Shown: piece by piece, positions 47,501 to 51,870 of the stretch
Numbering within the stretch: the first letter of the stretch is position 1
Layout: every line of letters begins with the position of its first letter
Origin: Dendrophyllia cribrosa
Lineage: Eukaryota; Cnidaria; Anthozoa; Scleractinia; Dendrophylliidae
Direction: 5' to 3'
Assembly (NCBI GenBank): GCA_024195265.1
Contig: JAJLRJ010000009.1
Location: 9,852,791 to 9,916,790 of the forward strand
DNA: 64,000 nucleotides
Position numbers and translations under genes: made by a program
The notes under the pieces: model-generated
Told to the model about the DNA's origin: nothing
The model's database searches: none
What the model saw: the letters and a program-made list of their open reading frames with translations, nothing else

Positions 47501-47592
47501 TTGAGGTTTTCAAAGTCGAGTAGTAGATTTGCAGTGCCCTCGACGACAAACACAACATCGTTTTCGATGTCACCACCAGCAGCCCCCATCAT
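6012..47592 (-). CDS. MED25: Mediator complex subunit 25 (MED25), 23 coding exons
   Basis: MED25 is a Mediator subunit that docks transcription activators onto RNA polymerase II in the nucleus. Exons in coding order (minus strand): 47474-47592, 43414-43465, 40936-41060, 39196-39259, 38565-38605, 37796-37928, 36710-36775, 32258-32348, 31605-31724, 29752-29894, 28428-28563, 26677-26882, 26420-26496, 24836-24893, 23096-23212, 22473-22580, 18147-18170, 15759-15797, 15140-15286, 9685-9930, 8479-8676, 6936-7235, 6012-6170. Sites are GT/AG and phases agree, giving 922 codons plus TGA. Residues about 10-225 are the VWA domain, 410-572 the ACID domain, 574-922 the Gln-rich tail. The start is the first of two adjacent ATGs. 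The family match is clear from stretches such as [17 protein letters not shown]. The weakest donor is GTCACT after exon 21. Human MED25 is about 750 residues, so this Q-rich tail is longer. Confidence 0.93.
6745..6890 (+). repeat. Dispersed repeat, copy 1 (CACTTCTCGGTGTTTGGATA family)
   Basis: The right half, with CACTTCTCGGTGTTTGGATA then TCCTGATGAAAC, is shared almost exactly with 24233-24355. Upstream, TATCCAAACACCTCGAGGTG is an imperfect inverted copy, so the unit is a foldback. It lies between MED25 exons 22 and 23. Confidence 0.75.
7361..7483. mobile_element. Small MITE, 123 bp
   Basis: CAATGGACCTTTTCACCGAC at the left pairs with the right end TTGGTAAAAAGGTCTATTG, and inner blocks GGCAGCCATATT / AATATGGATGCC also pair. 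It lies in MED25 intron 21. Confidence 0.75.
7780..8110 (+). repeat. Dispersed repeat shared with 40425-40745, copy 1
   Basis: Both copies contain GAGCCATTTCC, then TTCAAAAGCTGAT and TTCTATTAGAAAAT in the same order and orientation, followed by a block rich in AGCTTTAATT. No coding potential is evident. Divergence suggests an old interspersed element. Confidence 0.65.
8134..8402. mobile_element. MITE, 269 bp
   Basis: TAGTTAATAGAACAAACTGG at the left is the inverse of CCAGTTTGTTCTATTAACTA at the right. Internal blocks such as GACCGTGCACA-like sequence followed by GGTCAAGGC recur at 58940-59232, so related copies exist in the window. Confidence 0.8.
9052..9590 (+). repeat. 106-bp satellite array, copy 2
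   Basis: Five degraded units of the family described at 5435-5945, same orientation, with anchors at about 9191, 9297 and 9402 and less clear ones outside. It ends about 95 bp downstream of MED25 exon 20 in transcript direction, inside intron 20. Confidence 0.88.
10658..11058. mobile_element. TTAA-flanked MITE, 401 bp
   Basis: The ends AGGGAGGGTTTCACGGTTCG and CGAACCGTGAAACCATCCCT are inverted copies with one mismatch, and pairing continues through GCGCATGTGCA. TTAA occurs exactly at both sides (10654-10657 and 11059-11062). No frame of note inside. Confidence 0.85.
11780..14079. mobile_element. 2.3-kb TTAA-flanked DNA transposon, decayed
   Basis: The left end CCCATTCACACCTGA and right end TCAGGTGTCAATGGG are inverted copies with one mismatch, flanked by TTAA at 11776-11779 and 14080-14083. 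Ends starting CCC with TTAA duplication fit piggyBac. Internal frames (12044-12308, 13002-13187, 13336-13686) show no transposase motif that I recognise, so it is probably non-autonomous or very decayed. It fills much of MED25 intron 19. Confidence 0.65.
14103..14295. mobile_element. Foldback element with a tRNA-like loop
   Basis: Arms of about 70 bp pair almost fully: AAGTAAGTACTAGTCAAGTG against CACTTGACCATTACTTACTT outside, and CCCAGCCCGAAAAAGCCTGA against TCAGGCTTTTTCGGGCTGGG inside. Read on the minus strand, the loop (14165-14220) contains ACGGGTTCGTTCCCGT, a tRNA T-arm/pol III B-box match. Confidence 0.75.
15759..26882 (-). CDS. MED25: MED25 exons 12-18: ACID/PTOV activator-binding domain
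   Basis: Exons 12-18 encode residues about 364-573. Recognisable ACID segments are [12 protein letters not shown] (end of exon 12), [12 protein letters not shown] (13), [16 protein letters not shown] (14), [16 protein letters not shown] (15), [14 protein letters not shown] (16), ANFFEGIR (17) and [13 protein letters not shown] (18). This seven-stranded beta-barrel binds acidic activators in human MED25. Exon 17 is a 24-nt microexon (18147-18170), needed to match the conserved G-F-x-x-G-I-R helix. An LxxLL-like LGPLL occurs in exon 15, inside the fold. Confidence 0.92.
15873..15950 (+). repeat. Perfect 18-bp hairpin with hammerhead-like loop
   Basis: AACGATAAAAACGTTACA (15873-15890) pairs exactly with TGTAACGTTTTTATCGTT (15933-15950). 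The 42-nt loop has an inner TTCGAC/GTCGAA stem and contains TGATGA and CGAAACGTC, an order resembling the hammerhead core of Penelope-like elements. It lies in MED25 intron 18, about 75 bp upstream of exon 18 in transcript direction. Confidence 0.7.
16574..16850. mobile_element. MITE, 277 bp
   Basis: AGGGGCTTTGTCAC at the left matches the reverse complement of GTGACATAGCCCCT at the right with one mismatch. TTAA flanks the left side and TTAC the right, so the target site is probably a decayed TTAA. Confidence 0.65.
17548..17722. mobile_element. TTAA-flanked MITE, AGGCCCA/TTCACCC family, copy 1
   Basis: The left end AGGCCCACCTTCACCC and right end AGGTGAACGTAAGCCT are imperfect inverted copies. 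TTAA lies at 17544-17547 and 17723-17726. Sister copies are at 46259-46422 and 63702-63831. Confidence 0.8.
18444..19425. mobile_element. Outer foldback of the GTCCACAC family
   Basis: GTCCACACTA plus AAAACGCAT-type blocks occur on the left, and TAGTGTGGAC plus GTTTTCAAAAACGC-type blocks on the right. It holds the long palindrome at 18521-19092. The same family is seen at 28822-29162. The right boundary is uncertain. Confidence 0.55.
18521..19092. mobile_element. Near-perfect palindromic element, about 285-bp arms
   Basis: From AAGGTGGTCAGACAC at the left to GTGTCTGACCACCTT at the right the two halves are inverted copies, meeting near 18806 with almost no spacer. Arms are built from repeated ACATGT-x-GCAGGGACA phrases. 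The halves remain closely matched, so the element is recent or was homogenised. Confidence 0.85.
20195..20221 (+). repeat. Poly-C tract, 27 nt
   Basis: The run follows GGGAGTA, the inverse of the TACTCCC that borders the poly-G end at 51873-51899. It may be a solo end of the same poly-G/poly-C element family. Confidence 0.8.
20326..20362 (+). repeat. (AAT)n microsatellite
   Basis: About 12 AAT units, directly before the hairpin at 20365. Confidence 0.9.
20365..20497. mobile_element. Foldback MITE, 133 bp
   Basis: TACTTATTGACTAA at the left pairs with TTAGTCAATAAGTA at the right, and GGATGGGAAAATATTTGGCT with AGCCAAATATTTTCCCATCC further in. The loop is the palindrome-like GGTCATGGCGTACGC region. 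Confidence 0.85.
20728..22376. mobile_element. Long-TIR foldback transposon, about 725-bp arms
   Basis: GGTGGCTCGACTGGGTTTTT at the left and AAAAACCCAGTCGAGAGTCG...CCACC at the right pair, and complementarity continues to about 21452 and 21644, leaving a spacer of roughly 190 bp. TTAA flanks both sides (20724-20727, 22377-22380). The arms differ by scattered substitutions and a 7-bp insertion. No transposase is visible. The right end is only 97 bp from MED25 exon 16, in intron 16. Confidence 0.85.
23285..24215. repeat. 86-bp minisatellite with two alternating unit types
   Basis: The anchor GGCCATGTTTT (one copy AGCC) occurs at 23339, 23424, 23509, 23595, 23687, 23773, 23858, 23944, 24029 and 24114, a period of 85-87 (once 92). 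Units fall into type A (TTTACTCAAATTCTATTAT) and type B (TTCAGTCAAATCCTCTAATT) in the order A A B A B A B A B B, a dimeric higher-order pattern of about 171 bp. It occupies most of MED25 intron 14. Confidence 0.92.
24233..24355 (+). repeat. Dispersed foldback repeat, copy 2
   Basis: TCCAAACACCGAGAAGTG at the left and CACTTCTCGGTGTTTGGA at the right are exact inverted copies; the tail TATCCTGATGAAACATTC matches the repeat at 6745-6890. Confidence 0.8.
24398..24765. mobile_element. MITE, AGGGAGCTTAA family
   Basis: AGGGAGCTTAAGCAACCATG at the left pairs with the right end GTAGTTTAAGCTCCCT; GACGGCGACGGC-type blocks inside also pair with GCCGTCGTCG. It ends 70 bp from MED25 exon 14. Confidence 0.75.
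25084..25170 (-). repeat. tRNA-derived (SINE-like) fragment
   Basis: On the minus strand GTGAGTTCGATTCTCGC forms a tRNA T-arm and B-box and is followed by a T-run like a pol III terminator. I cannot find a matching acceptor stem or D-arm, so this is a partial SINE or tRNA relic, not a working tRNA. Confidence 0.5.
25933..26105. mobile_element. Foldback MITE, 173 bp
   Basis: CTCTATTTTCGAATTGCCCA pairs with the right end GGGAAATTCGAAAATAGAG, and pairing runs through TTTGCCCCCCAAAT to a loop of about 11 bp next to CTCTTGGGA/TCCCAAGAG. Arms are about 80 bp. Confidence 0.88.
26172..26315 (-). repeat. 106-bp satellite, copy 3 (reverse orientation)
   Basis: About 1.4 units on the minus strand: the anchor GAGTCTGTGGATGAAATCC is followed by CCATCCAAACGAAAA and then TGTGGTGCTGTTTATTATGC. 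Confidence 0.8.
27049..27586 (+). pseudogene. CR1/L2-like LINE, 3' end of ORF2 with (CATCG)n tail
   Basis: The plus frame reads [12 protein letters not shown], then after one stop [13 protein letters not shown] and [20 protein letters not shown] before a stop, the usual C-terminus of CR1/L2-type LINE reverse transcriptases. After a short 3' UTR with AATAAAG the tail is (GCATC)n, typical of CR1/L2 3' ends. It is antisense to MED25 in intron 11. The 5' part is missing. Confidence 0.8.
27585..27790 (-). repeat. Dispersed repeat, uninserted copy
   Basis: Read on the minus strand this matches 42828-43150 through GTTTTATGCACGATTTG, GGTTCGCGCAATTTTACGCA, GTGAGCTGCGCGTGCTACTT and CAGTTGACGCATGTG. 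Unlike that copy, it lacks the 166-bp CAGGGTTGTCA element. Confidence 0.75.
28034..28282. mobile_element. MITE, 249 bp
   Basis: AAAGCCGATTTACACGG at the left and CCGTCTAAATCAGCCTTT at the right are inverted copies with a few mismatches. The interior repeats GTTGCATGC and GTTGTAGGC phrases. Confidence 0.7.
28428..31724 (-). CDS. MED25: MED25 exons 9-11: variable linker
   Basis: Exon 9 (31605-31724), exon 10 (29752-29894) and exon 11 (28428-28563) encode residues about 231-363. The segment is rich in Asn, Gln, Pro, Met and Thr and holds a short basic patch, KPKKQK, in exon 10 that could help nuclear import (inference). The linker position matches the poorly conserved middle of other MED25 proteins. 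The acceptor of exon 10 (TTCTTTAAG) was chosen because it keeps phase 1 and an open frame. Confidence 0.85.
28822..29162. mobile_element. Foldback MITE, GTCCACACG family
   Basis: CCCCGTCCACACGTATACG at the left pairs with CGTTTACGTGTGGACGGG at the right. GTAAACGC- and CGTTTACG-type blocks recur inside. It is related to the outer element at 18444-19425. Confidence 0.8.
29195..29711 (+). mobile_element. DNA transposon relic with acidic protein tail
   Basis: The left end CGTAAACCTCCGAAAATAAG and the reverse complement of the right end, CGTAAACCTCCGAAAATAAC, form the inverted repeat. Inside, plus frame codons at about 29405-29498 encode [20 protein letters not shown], an acidic tail ending with a stop, like the C-termini of pogo/CENP-B-type transposases (tentative). 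Two long poly-C runs (near 29255-29270 and 29307-29327) interrupt the left half. The right end is 41 bp from MED25 exon 10. Confidence 0.6.
30062..30164 (-). repeat. LINE-like 3' end with (TTATG)n tail
   Basis: On the minus strand, AAATAAAGGTTTTATG is followed by repeated TTATG units, the arrangement of CR1/L2 3' ends. It splits the reverse-oriented 106-bp satellite into parts (29960-30060 is a degraded unit). Confidence 0.6.
30165..30560 (-). repeat. 106-bp satellite array, copy 4 (reverse orientation)
   Basis: About four units on the minus strand with anchors GAGTCTGTGG near 30307, 30413 and 30520. It lies within MED25 intron 9. Confidence 0.88.
30720..30985 (-). repeat. 106-bp satellite array, copy 5 (reverse, interrupted)
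   Basis: Two to three degraded units; a CAGCAGCAGTAGCAGTAGCA triplet run interrupts the second. Confidence 0.75.
32258..47592 (-). CDS. MED25: MED25 exons 1-8: VWA (Mediator-anchoring) domain
   Basis: These exons encode residues 1 to about 230. Exon 1 gives [12 protein letters not shown], the first strand of the VWA fold. Exon 3 gives QYGLVVYGT, exon 4 [16 protein letters not shown], exon 6 [10 protein letters not shown], exon 7 [13 protein letters not shown], and exon 8 [13 protein letters not shown], which closes the domain. In human MED25 the VWA domain tethers the subunit to Mediator. Exon phases are 2, 0, 2, 0, 2, 0, 0, 1 in order. Introns 1 and 7 are the largest here (about 4.0 and 4.4 kb) and are filled by mobile elements. 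Confidence 0.93.
32537..32570 (+). repeat. (AAAT)n microsatellite
   Basis: About eight AAAT units in MED25 intron 7. Confidence 0.9.
33690..35060 (-). pseudogene. Penelope-like retroelement fragment
   Basis: Minus-strand pieces in several frames read, in order, [37 protein letters not shown], a coiled-coil-like [55 protein letters not shown] and [20 protein letters not shown]. The last five resemble the region before and at the start of a Penelope-like reverse transcriptase. The catalytic core is missing; the frame is broken by stops and shifts. It sits inside the THAP transposon; its exact ends are not resolved. Confidence 0.6.
35167..35472 (-). CDS. THAP zinc-finger protein, short, transposon-encoded
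   Basis: The 101-codon frame starts [14 protein letters not shown] and carries a THAP (C2CH) DNA-binding domain: Cys5 and Cys10, then KKW (Trp42), HW (53-54) and the C-x2-H-F end SVCSKHF (Cys62, His65, Phe66). The terminal AVPTIF box of complete THAP domains is not clear; the frame continues to residue 101 and stops. The same frame is open upstream to 35673, into the inverted-repeat arm, but this methionine suits the THAP start. The protein lies in the right arm of the TTAA-flanked element and probably bound its ends. Downstream pieces of a longer protein may be lost. Confidence 0.75.
   Translation of the reverse strand: MPESCVVFGCSNPSNEKEGIALHPIPCYDKEEAEKRKRRKKWVDFVKLKRAHWKPTKYLSVCSKHFTGEDFTVWFSELTKESLTETVESRTETAVLLEIFY
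39000..39165 (+). repeat. Degenerate short tandem repeat (TGAAAATTCATGGCC-like)
   Basis: About nine imperfect units of 17-19 bp centred on CATGAAAATTCATGG and close variants, in MED25 intron 4 just before exon 4. Confidence 0.8.
40425..40745 (+). repeat. Dispersed repeat, copy 2 (see 7780-8110)
   Basis: Same order of blocks as copy 1 (GAGCCATTTCC, TTCAAAAGCTGAT, TTCTATTAGAAAAT), in the same orientation, inside MED25 intron 3. Confidence 0.65.
41244..41266 (+). repeat. Poly-G tract, 23 nt
   Basis: Uninterrupted G run in MED25 intron 2; no matching poly-C partner nearby. Confidence 0.9.
41506..42130. mobile_element. hAT-type non-autonomous element, 625 bp
   Basis: CAGGGCTTCTGATATTATGC at the left and GCATAATATCAGAAGCCCTG at the right are exact inverted copies. 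TATAGG flanks both sides directly (41500-41505 and 42131-42136). CAGGG ends are typical of hAT, but the duplication seen is 6 bp rather than the usual 8. The interior repeats ATTATGCG/ATTATGTG. It occupies MED25 intron 2. Confidence 0.8.
42226..42409. mobile_element. Foldback MITE, 184 bp
   Basis: GCAATAGCCCA pairs with TGGGCTATTGC at the ends; inside, AGCCTCCTTTTCAAAC pairs with GTTTGAAAAGGAGGCT and GCAAAACCATTCATATG with CATATGAATGGTTTTGC. Confidence 0.85.
42828..43150 (+). repeat. Dispersed repeat, interrupted copy
   Basis: Homologous to 27585-27790 in reverse orientation, but split by the element at 42884-43049. Confidence 0.7.
42884..43049. mobile_element. hAT-like MITE, 166 bp, inside a dispersed repeat
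   Basis: CAGGGTTGTCA at the left and TGACAACCCTG at the right are inverted copies; inside, GGCCGGCTAC and TCGGCTACT phrases repeat. The related uninserted sequence at 27585-27790 confirms that it is an insertion, although no clean flanking duplication remains. Confidence 0.75.
43744..44275. mobile_element. TTAA-flanked long-TIR element, 532 bp
   Basis: AGTGCACCTAACCCCTAATT pairs with AATTAGGGGTTAGGTGCACT, and the arms pair for about 120 bp through GAAATCCTCGATTTTCTGTG. TTAA lies at 43740-43743 and 44276-44279. The ends resemble those of the THAP transposon at 33326 (both AGTG followed by an ACCCC block), so it may be a derivative of a related family. It lies in MED25 intron 1, next to exon 2. 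Confidence 0.85.
44671..45943 (-). mobile_element. hAT transposon relic, 1273 bp
   Basis: CAGGGTTCGACATCT at the left and AGATGTCGAACCCTG at the right are exact inverted copies. ATTTA flanks both sides (44666-44670, 45944-45948). Subterminal blocks ACTAGCCCG and CACCGGGCTAG occur at both ends. It carries a hAT dimerisation-domain frame on the minus strand; the catalytic part is deleted. MED25 intron 1. Confidence 0.85.
44891..45490 (-). pseudogene. hAT transposase C-terminal (dimerisation) fragment
   Basis: The 199-codon frame contains [20 protein letters not shown] and [17 protein letters not shown], the signature of the hAT C-terminal dimerisation domain (family Dimer_Tnp_hAT). Downstream the frame is basic ([12 protein letters not shown]) and then strongly acidic. 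The RNase H-like catalytic core and BED finger expected of a full transposase are absent, so the frame is a truncated remnant even though it lacks stops. It lies within the CAGGG-ended element and may use an internal Met; the true start is uncertain. Confidence 0.85.
46000..46180 (+). repeat. Tandem repeat, about 62-bp period, three copies
   Basis: Units share AAACTAGACTGTATGAAGTT, TTCTTATCTAAC and GTCTATTTATGGGC; the third unit has a small insertion. Confidence 0.8.
46259..46422. mobile_element. MITE, AGGCCCA/TTCACCC family, copy 2
   Basis: AGGCCCATGTTCACCCAATC pairs with GATTGGGTGAACATGGACCT. TTAA follows the right end; the left flank is GTAA. Interior resembles copies 1 and 3 (AATCATAACG, CGTTTCAAAACAAAAAC). 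Confidence 0.8.
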
Positions 47593-48210
47593 CGACGAGT
47601 TCCTCTGTGAACGTTATAAAAGGGAAGTCGTTCAACCTTCCTCCATATACTCCATTACTGCCGAGGGGAACACCCGACGGTTATTTCAAGTTATATTTTT
47701 AGCTTTGGAAGACAGAAATCGAACGATGCGGAAAAGAAACTCGCGCTCAGTTGAAGCTTGCATTTGGTACCAGATTCACTCGGTGCGGAGTGTCGGAGCT
47801 CGGATGCATGGAGGAATAGTAAAGAGCCGGAGCCGTGGGAAAATGAAACGAGTCATGACGCACAAAAGAGGATAGACTTTCAATAAAGTCCCTCGTCTTA
47901 TTTATAGCACGCCGGACGAGGGTCGACCTCTCGCGACTTCGTCGCTCGCTAGGCCGCTTCGCGGCCTCAAAAGCTCGCTTCGCTCGCTTTACTGTGAAAC
48001 TCGTGAGGTCGACTTGTGGCAAGTCTAAAAAGGGGAATGAGAACGAGAATGGGTCTTTTATGAGCCCACTCATAGTTGCTGGGGGATCATGAGTAATCAG
48101 GGCAAACATGCTGCCAAATGCAGTGTTTGTATAGTTTTGTGTGGCAATCCAGTATCAAATAATTCTGAAAGTGGCATGGGCAATTAAGGAAGGGACACGT
48201 AAGTTTGCTT
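47593..48210 (-). promoter_or_regulatory. MED25: Presumed MED25 5' UTR and promoter region
   Basis: This stretch lies directly upstream of the MED25 start codon. I see no TATA box at a sensible distance and cannot place the transcription start. From about 47880 to 48060 the DNA becomes GC-richer with GCTCGC and AGGCCGC repeats and looks like repeat sequence. Assignment is by position only. Confidence 0.4.
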
Positions 48211-48463
48211 ACTTTATTACATCCATTTTGAAATCACTGGTGATCCTTGCAATCTGATTGGCTCTCAGCAGTGCGATTTATTCCCAAATCGCACTATTTT
48301 TTGCTCCAAATCACATCTTTTTCTCAGCAGTGCGATTTATTCCCGAATCGCACTATTTTTTGCTCTAAATCGCATCTATAAGTCGCATCAATATTGGTAC
48401 TGACTAAAATCCTGTATTTGGGCAATTAAATTGTGCGATTTAAAAATGGATGTAATAAAGTGG
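48211..48463. mobile_element. MITE with GTGCGATTTATTCC repeats
   Basis: ACTTTATTACATCCATTTT at the left pairs with AAAATGGATGTAATAAAGT at the right. Inside, CAGCAGTGCGATTTATTCCC followed by AATCGCACTATTTTTTGCTC is present twice in tandem. Confidence 0.8.
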
Positions 48464-48581
48464 TAATTCAACTTCGTGTCACAGGGAGCAGAGGAGCCGA
48501 ATTTGACCTAATACGCGTTCGATCTTTGAGCTTTATACGCGCGCTATGTCTTGCGTTATTCGATCTGTTGTTTTCGAGTTT

Positions 48582-48756
48582 TTTCCCCAGTGGGACCCCG
48601 AAGCGTAATCGGCGCTTTCCGGAAAGCGTAATCAGTGCTTTCCGGAAAGCGTAAGCTTTCCGAGCAAGGCACGAAGTGCCGATTTTGTGGCGCCCACAGT
48701 CAGCAATCTGCGGTTACCCAACGGAAAGCTCCGATTACGCTTGGGGTCCCGCTGGG
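48582..48756. mobile_element. Foldback MITE, 175 bp
   Basis: CCCCAGTGGGACCCC and GAAGCGTAATCGG at the left pair with CCGATTACGCTTGGGGTCCC and GCTGGGG at the right. CTTTCCGGAAAGCGTAA is repeated inside. Confidence 0.85.
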
Positions 48757-48775
48757 GCTAAAAACAGACTCGTAA

Positions 48776-49716
48776 AGGTGGATTTCCACTGTCGCGTTTT
48801 TGCCTACGCACGTTAACGTACGTAAAAATTTTTAACGTACGTAAAAATGAAATTTTACGCGCGTAACTACGTGCGTTGACTTTACGTTGTCCAATTTCCA
48901 GTGCCGCGTTTTTTTCTAGGTTTTTACGTACGTTATACGCACGTAAAGGCACGTAGCCCTCGCGAGCGTTTTCGGAAAAGTTGAACTGGGTTCAACTTTT
49001 TCGCGGATGTCTGCGTTTACGCGGCGATTTAACCAATGGCAATTTCGGATTTTGTCACATGACACCAACTCCATGTAGACGCCATTTTGTTTTATCTGCT
49101 TTACATATTCCTGTAGTGCAATCCACAATGCATCGCACACCTCAGGAATTATTCTACTCACGGTTGTATGGCCAAGGCGGTAGCTAAATGATATCGTCTG
49201 TAAGGAATCACCAGTAGCTAGAAATCGAAGAGTAACAGCGAGACGTTCACCGGGACTGATTGGCTCACGATACAAGGATTTCTTAGACAGCATCGGTCCC
49301 ACAAGAGAAAGAAGGTGGTCAAATCTTTCAGGTGTCATCCGGAAGTATTTATGAAATGACTCGTGGTCATTTTCGCGCATTTCTTGCACTAGAGTGTGGT
49401 ATTCCCCCACTTGAAACCGATTTTGAAATAGCTCTCTGATCCGAAATCTTTTCCGATATTTTTGTCGTCTTTTTCGTCTCTGTCTAAGGTACAACAGGAG
49501 AAAGAACCGCTTGTTTATAACGGCGGCCATTACTTTAGCGGCAAATAACCTTTTCGCGCCAAAATTTCAGGATGGCAGGTATTTACGTACGTTTAACGTA
49601 CGTAAAACGGAAACGTTTTTTATTATTTTTTACGCAACAGTGGAAATTGGTAACGTAAGGTTTTTTAACGCACGTTTTACGTACGTAAATTTTTACGCGA
49701 CAGTGGAAATCCACCT
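48776..49716 (-). mobile_element. PIF/Harbinger transposon, internally deleted
   Basis: AGGTGGATTTCCACTGTCGC at the left and GCGACAGTGGAAATCCACCT at the right are exact inverted copies. TAA flanks both sides (48773-48775, 49717-49719), the TWA duplication of Harbinger. Subterminal ACGTACGTAAAA and TTTTACGTACGT repeats are dense. At 941 bp it keeps only the N-terminal part of the transposase. Confidence 0.92.
48916..49530 (-). pseudogene. Harbinger (HARBI1-like) transposase, N-terminal part
   Basis: The 204-codon frame begins MAAVINKRFFLLLYL, followed by a basic block and a helix-turn-helix-like region: FHKYFRMTPERFDHLLSLVG, then REPISPGERLAVTLRFLATG, then the recognition segment TISFSYRLGHTTVSRIIPEV, which is the usual N-terminal signature of PIF/Harbinger nucleases. 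After about residue 165 the match is lost and the frame enters the terminal repeats, so the DDE catalytic domain is missing. It runs in the orientation expected inside its own inverted repeats and contains no stop, so the loss is recent. It could only act as a DNA-binding fragment, if expressed. Confidence 0.9.
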
Positions 49717-50021
49717 TAAACAACAGATCGAAGATCGAACGCGTAAAGGTCAAATTTGGCTCCTCTGCTCCCTGTGTTCGTGTCGTGCAATTTTGATCTG
49801 AAATCATACTTGTAGTCTGAAATCACGCGTATGATTTCAAACCAAATTGCACTCCACTCAGTTCAATTACCATTATTAATTTCCAGTCGCCAAATGCTAC
49901 CAAATATACAACTAAATCGGATAAAAAGATTCTATAAAGAAAAAAAGAAGCAGTAGTTTGATTACAAAGATGGAAGTGGATTACAGTTCATCAAATTTAA
50001 TTTCGTGACGGGCGGTCAAGA

Positions 50022-50338
50022 AATATTGAAACAAAAGAAACGGCAAACTGATCATTACTGCAGAAAAGCAGAAGCAGAAGCAAATAAAATAAAATAAAAG
50101 TGAAATATAATAGTGCCCAATATTTCGCTTTGCAAACCAAAGCTGATTGAGGGGTTATGGGTTAGGGGTTAGCACTATAATTTATCATTTATAGTGCTAG
50201 CCCCTAAAGAAGCTTTGTTTTGCAAAGCGAAATATTGGGCACTATTATCATTTTTATTTTATTTTATTTGCTTCTGTTTCAATCTGTTTTTCTGCCGTTA
50301 GGATCAGTTTGCCGTTTCTTTTGTTTCATTTCAAGTAT
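50022..50338. mobile_element. Foldback element, about 317 bp
   Basis: AAACAAAAGAAACGGCAAAC at the left pairs with GTTTGCCGTTTCTTTTGTTT at the right; TAGTGCCCAATATTTCGCTT pairs with AAGCGAAATATTGGGCACTA near the centre, around the palindromic ATAATTTATCATTTAT loop. Confidence 0.88.
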
Positions 50339-50570
50339 TAATACTGATCTAGCTCTGGAAACCCAGCCAGGGATCCGGCCTATCTCAACGGTTTGTTGCA
50401 GTGAACGTGCATTCTAGTTTTCTTATACGGTCAAGAAATTCCCATTCTGGTGGAATTGTGAGTTTCTGTAGCTGTTATTATGTCTCTTTAGTTCATATTT
50501 CTTTGCGTTCATCACTTTTGGCGATTTCAAGAAAATAAATCAAGCTCTTGGCCATAATAGACGAAACAAC

Positions 50571-50791
50571 CTCTCTCCTACGCAGAGGCCTCCTGTAGTC
50601 CGCTCCACGCTTGGCAAAAAAACGCGCGGAGGCTGGGTAGAGGTAAAACGTAAAGCGCGCCGGGAACTCTGGGAAGGGAAAAGAAGGAAGGGAGACCCAG
50701 GCTGCCGCTCTTTCGCTCTTCCCATCGTTTCCGCGCTCCCATTTTCTATTTTACTGTTCTTTTCTGATAGGAGCCTCTGCGGAGGAGAGAG
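50571..50791. mobile_element. MITE, 221 bp
   Basis: CTCTCTCCTACGCAGAGGC at the left pairs with GCCTCTGCGGAGGAGAGAG at the right. A related pair of ends seems to bound 63844-64000. Confidence 0.75.
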
Positions 50792-51108
50792 TGAAACAAC
50801 GGAATTTCACCAGGAAAACTGTCCCTTTAATTAAATTTTAATACAGAAATTATTTGACACTGCGGGATTCCTATACAAACACTGTATTTGGCCCATGGTT
50901 CTCATTAAGAGCGAAGTCCTCTAAAAAAAGCCGGACTTGAGAACTCGACCGAAGAGATTACCCTAGTGATTTTGGATTTGAGTTTAAAAGTTTGCGTTCG
51001 AGTTAAACTTCGAGTTAGTCAGCAACAAAAGAAATTTTCTCTTGTCAATCGATAATGCCCTGTTCAAACGTCGTAATTTTTTCCCACCTGACTCAGCTTA
51101 GCCTGTTC

Positions 51109-51256
51109 CAGGCTCCGAGATAGTGGGGAACGCGCGAAATAAAAAAAAGGGAAAAAATCTCGGGGGAACTGGGGAGAAGGCGGTCGGCGGACGCGTTTTT
51201 TTCCCTTTTTTACAAGTTCGCGCGTTCCCCACTATCTCGGAGCCTGGAACAGGCTA
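51109..51256. mobile_element. MITE, TAGCCTGTTCCAGGC family, copy 1
   Basis: TAGCCTGTTCCAGGCTCCGA pairs with TCGGAGCCTGGAACAGGCTA; pairing continues through GATAGTGGGGAACGCGCGAA. A second member is at 57986-58187. Confidence 0.88.
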
Positions 51257-51333
51257 GGCTCAGCTGGAAAAGGGAACTTTAGATCGGACTACCAGTACGA
51301 GATTGAGTACGAGTACGACTTTTCAAATCTAGA

Positions 51334-51815
51334 GGGGGGGGGGGGGGGGGGGGGGGGTGAATAGATTCGCGGATCGGCGGATTTGGCCTTGAAAAGCGCA
51401 CGGATTGCGGATTTTAGCGATAAATTAAGTGGATTCGCGGATTTGAAAATTACCGTGAATCGCGGATCAGCCGAAAATTTTGGCTCGGATTCCGGACTTT
51501 GTCTATCTAGAAGTTCGGATTGTGGATCTGATCATTAATTTTTTGATTGGCCTTGGACGGTATGTTGGTGTTTTGTCGACTATTTTTTCTAGTTTCACCA
51601 GCAAAGGCAAAATCTAAATGCTGCACAAGAAAAACAAAACAAATATAGATATATACCCATGTGCAGTAAATTTATACTGCGGAAAGTTTTAAAGTATAAT
51701 GCGCATCCGAATTTGAACGAAAATAACGTCGGATTGACGGATCGGGCCAAAACATAGCACGAATCGGCGGATTTGCATACCCCTATTCACCCCCCCCCCC
51801 CCCCCCCCCCCCCCC
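51334..51815. mobile_element. Foldback element with poly-G/poly-C ends, no. 1
   Basis: It starts with 24 G (51334-51357) and ends with 26 C (51790-51815). Inside these, TGAATAGATTCGCGGATCGG pairs imperfectly with CCCCTATTCA and CGAATCGGCGGATTTG on the other side. The phrase GATTCGCGGATTTG recurs. Flanks are TCAAATCTAG (left) and TCAATCTAG (right, after GC), a possible damaged 9-bp duplication. Confidence 0.8.
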
Positions 51816-51870
51816 GCTCAATCTAGTTCGCATGCTTTACATCGACCATTTATCACACCAATTCTATACC

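Larger units (their letters stand above)
48480..49775. mobile_element. Outer inverted-repeat element hosting two others
   Basis: CACAGGGAGCAGAGGAGCC at the left pairs with GGCTCCTCTGCTCCCTGTG at the right; inner arms ACGCGTTCGATCTT and GATCGAACGCGT also pair. Between them lie the foldback at 48582-48756 and the Harbinger relic at 48776-49716. Confidence 0.75.

Noticed and set aside
47501..48109. 124- and 120-codon frames opposite and upstream of MED25 exon 1, considered as a divergent gene
   Set aside because: The plus frame overlaps exon 1 in antisense and neither shows a recognisable domain or splice structure.
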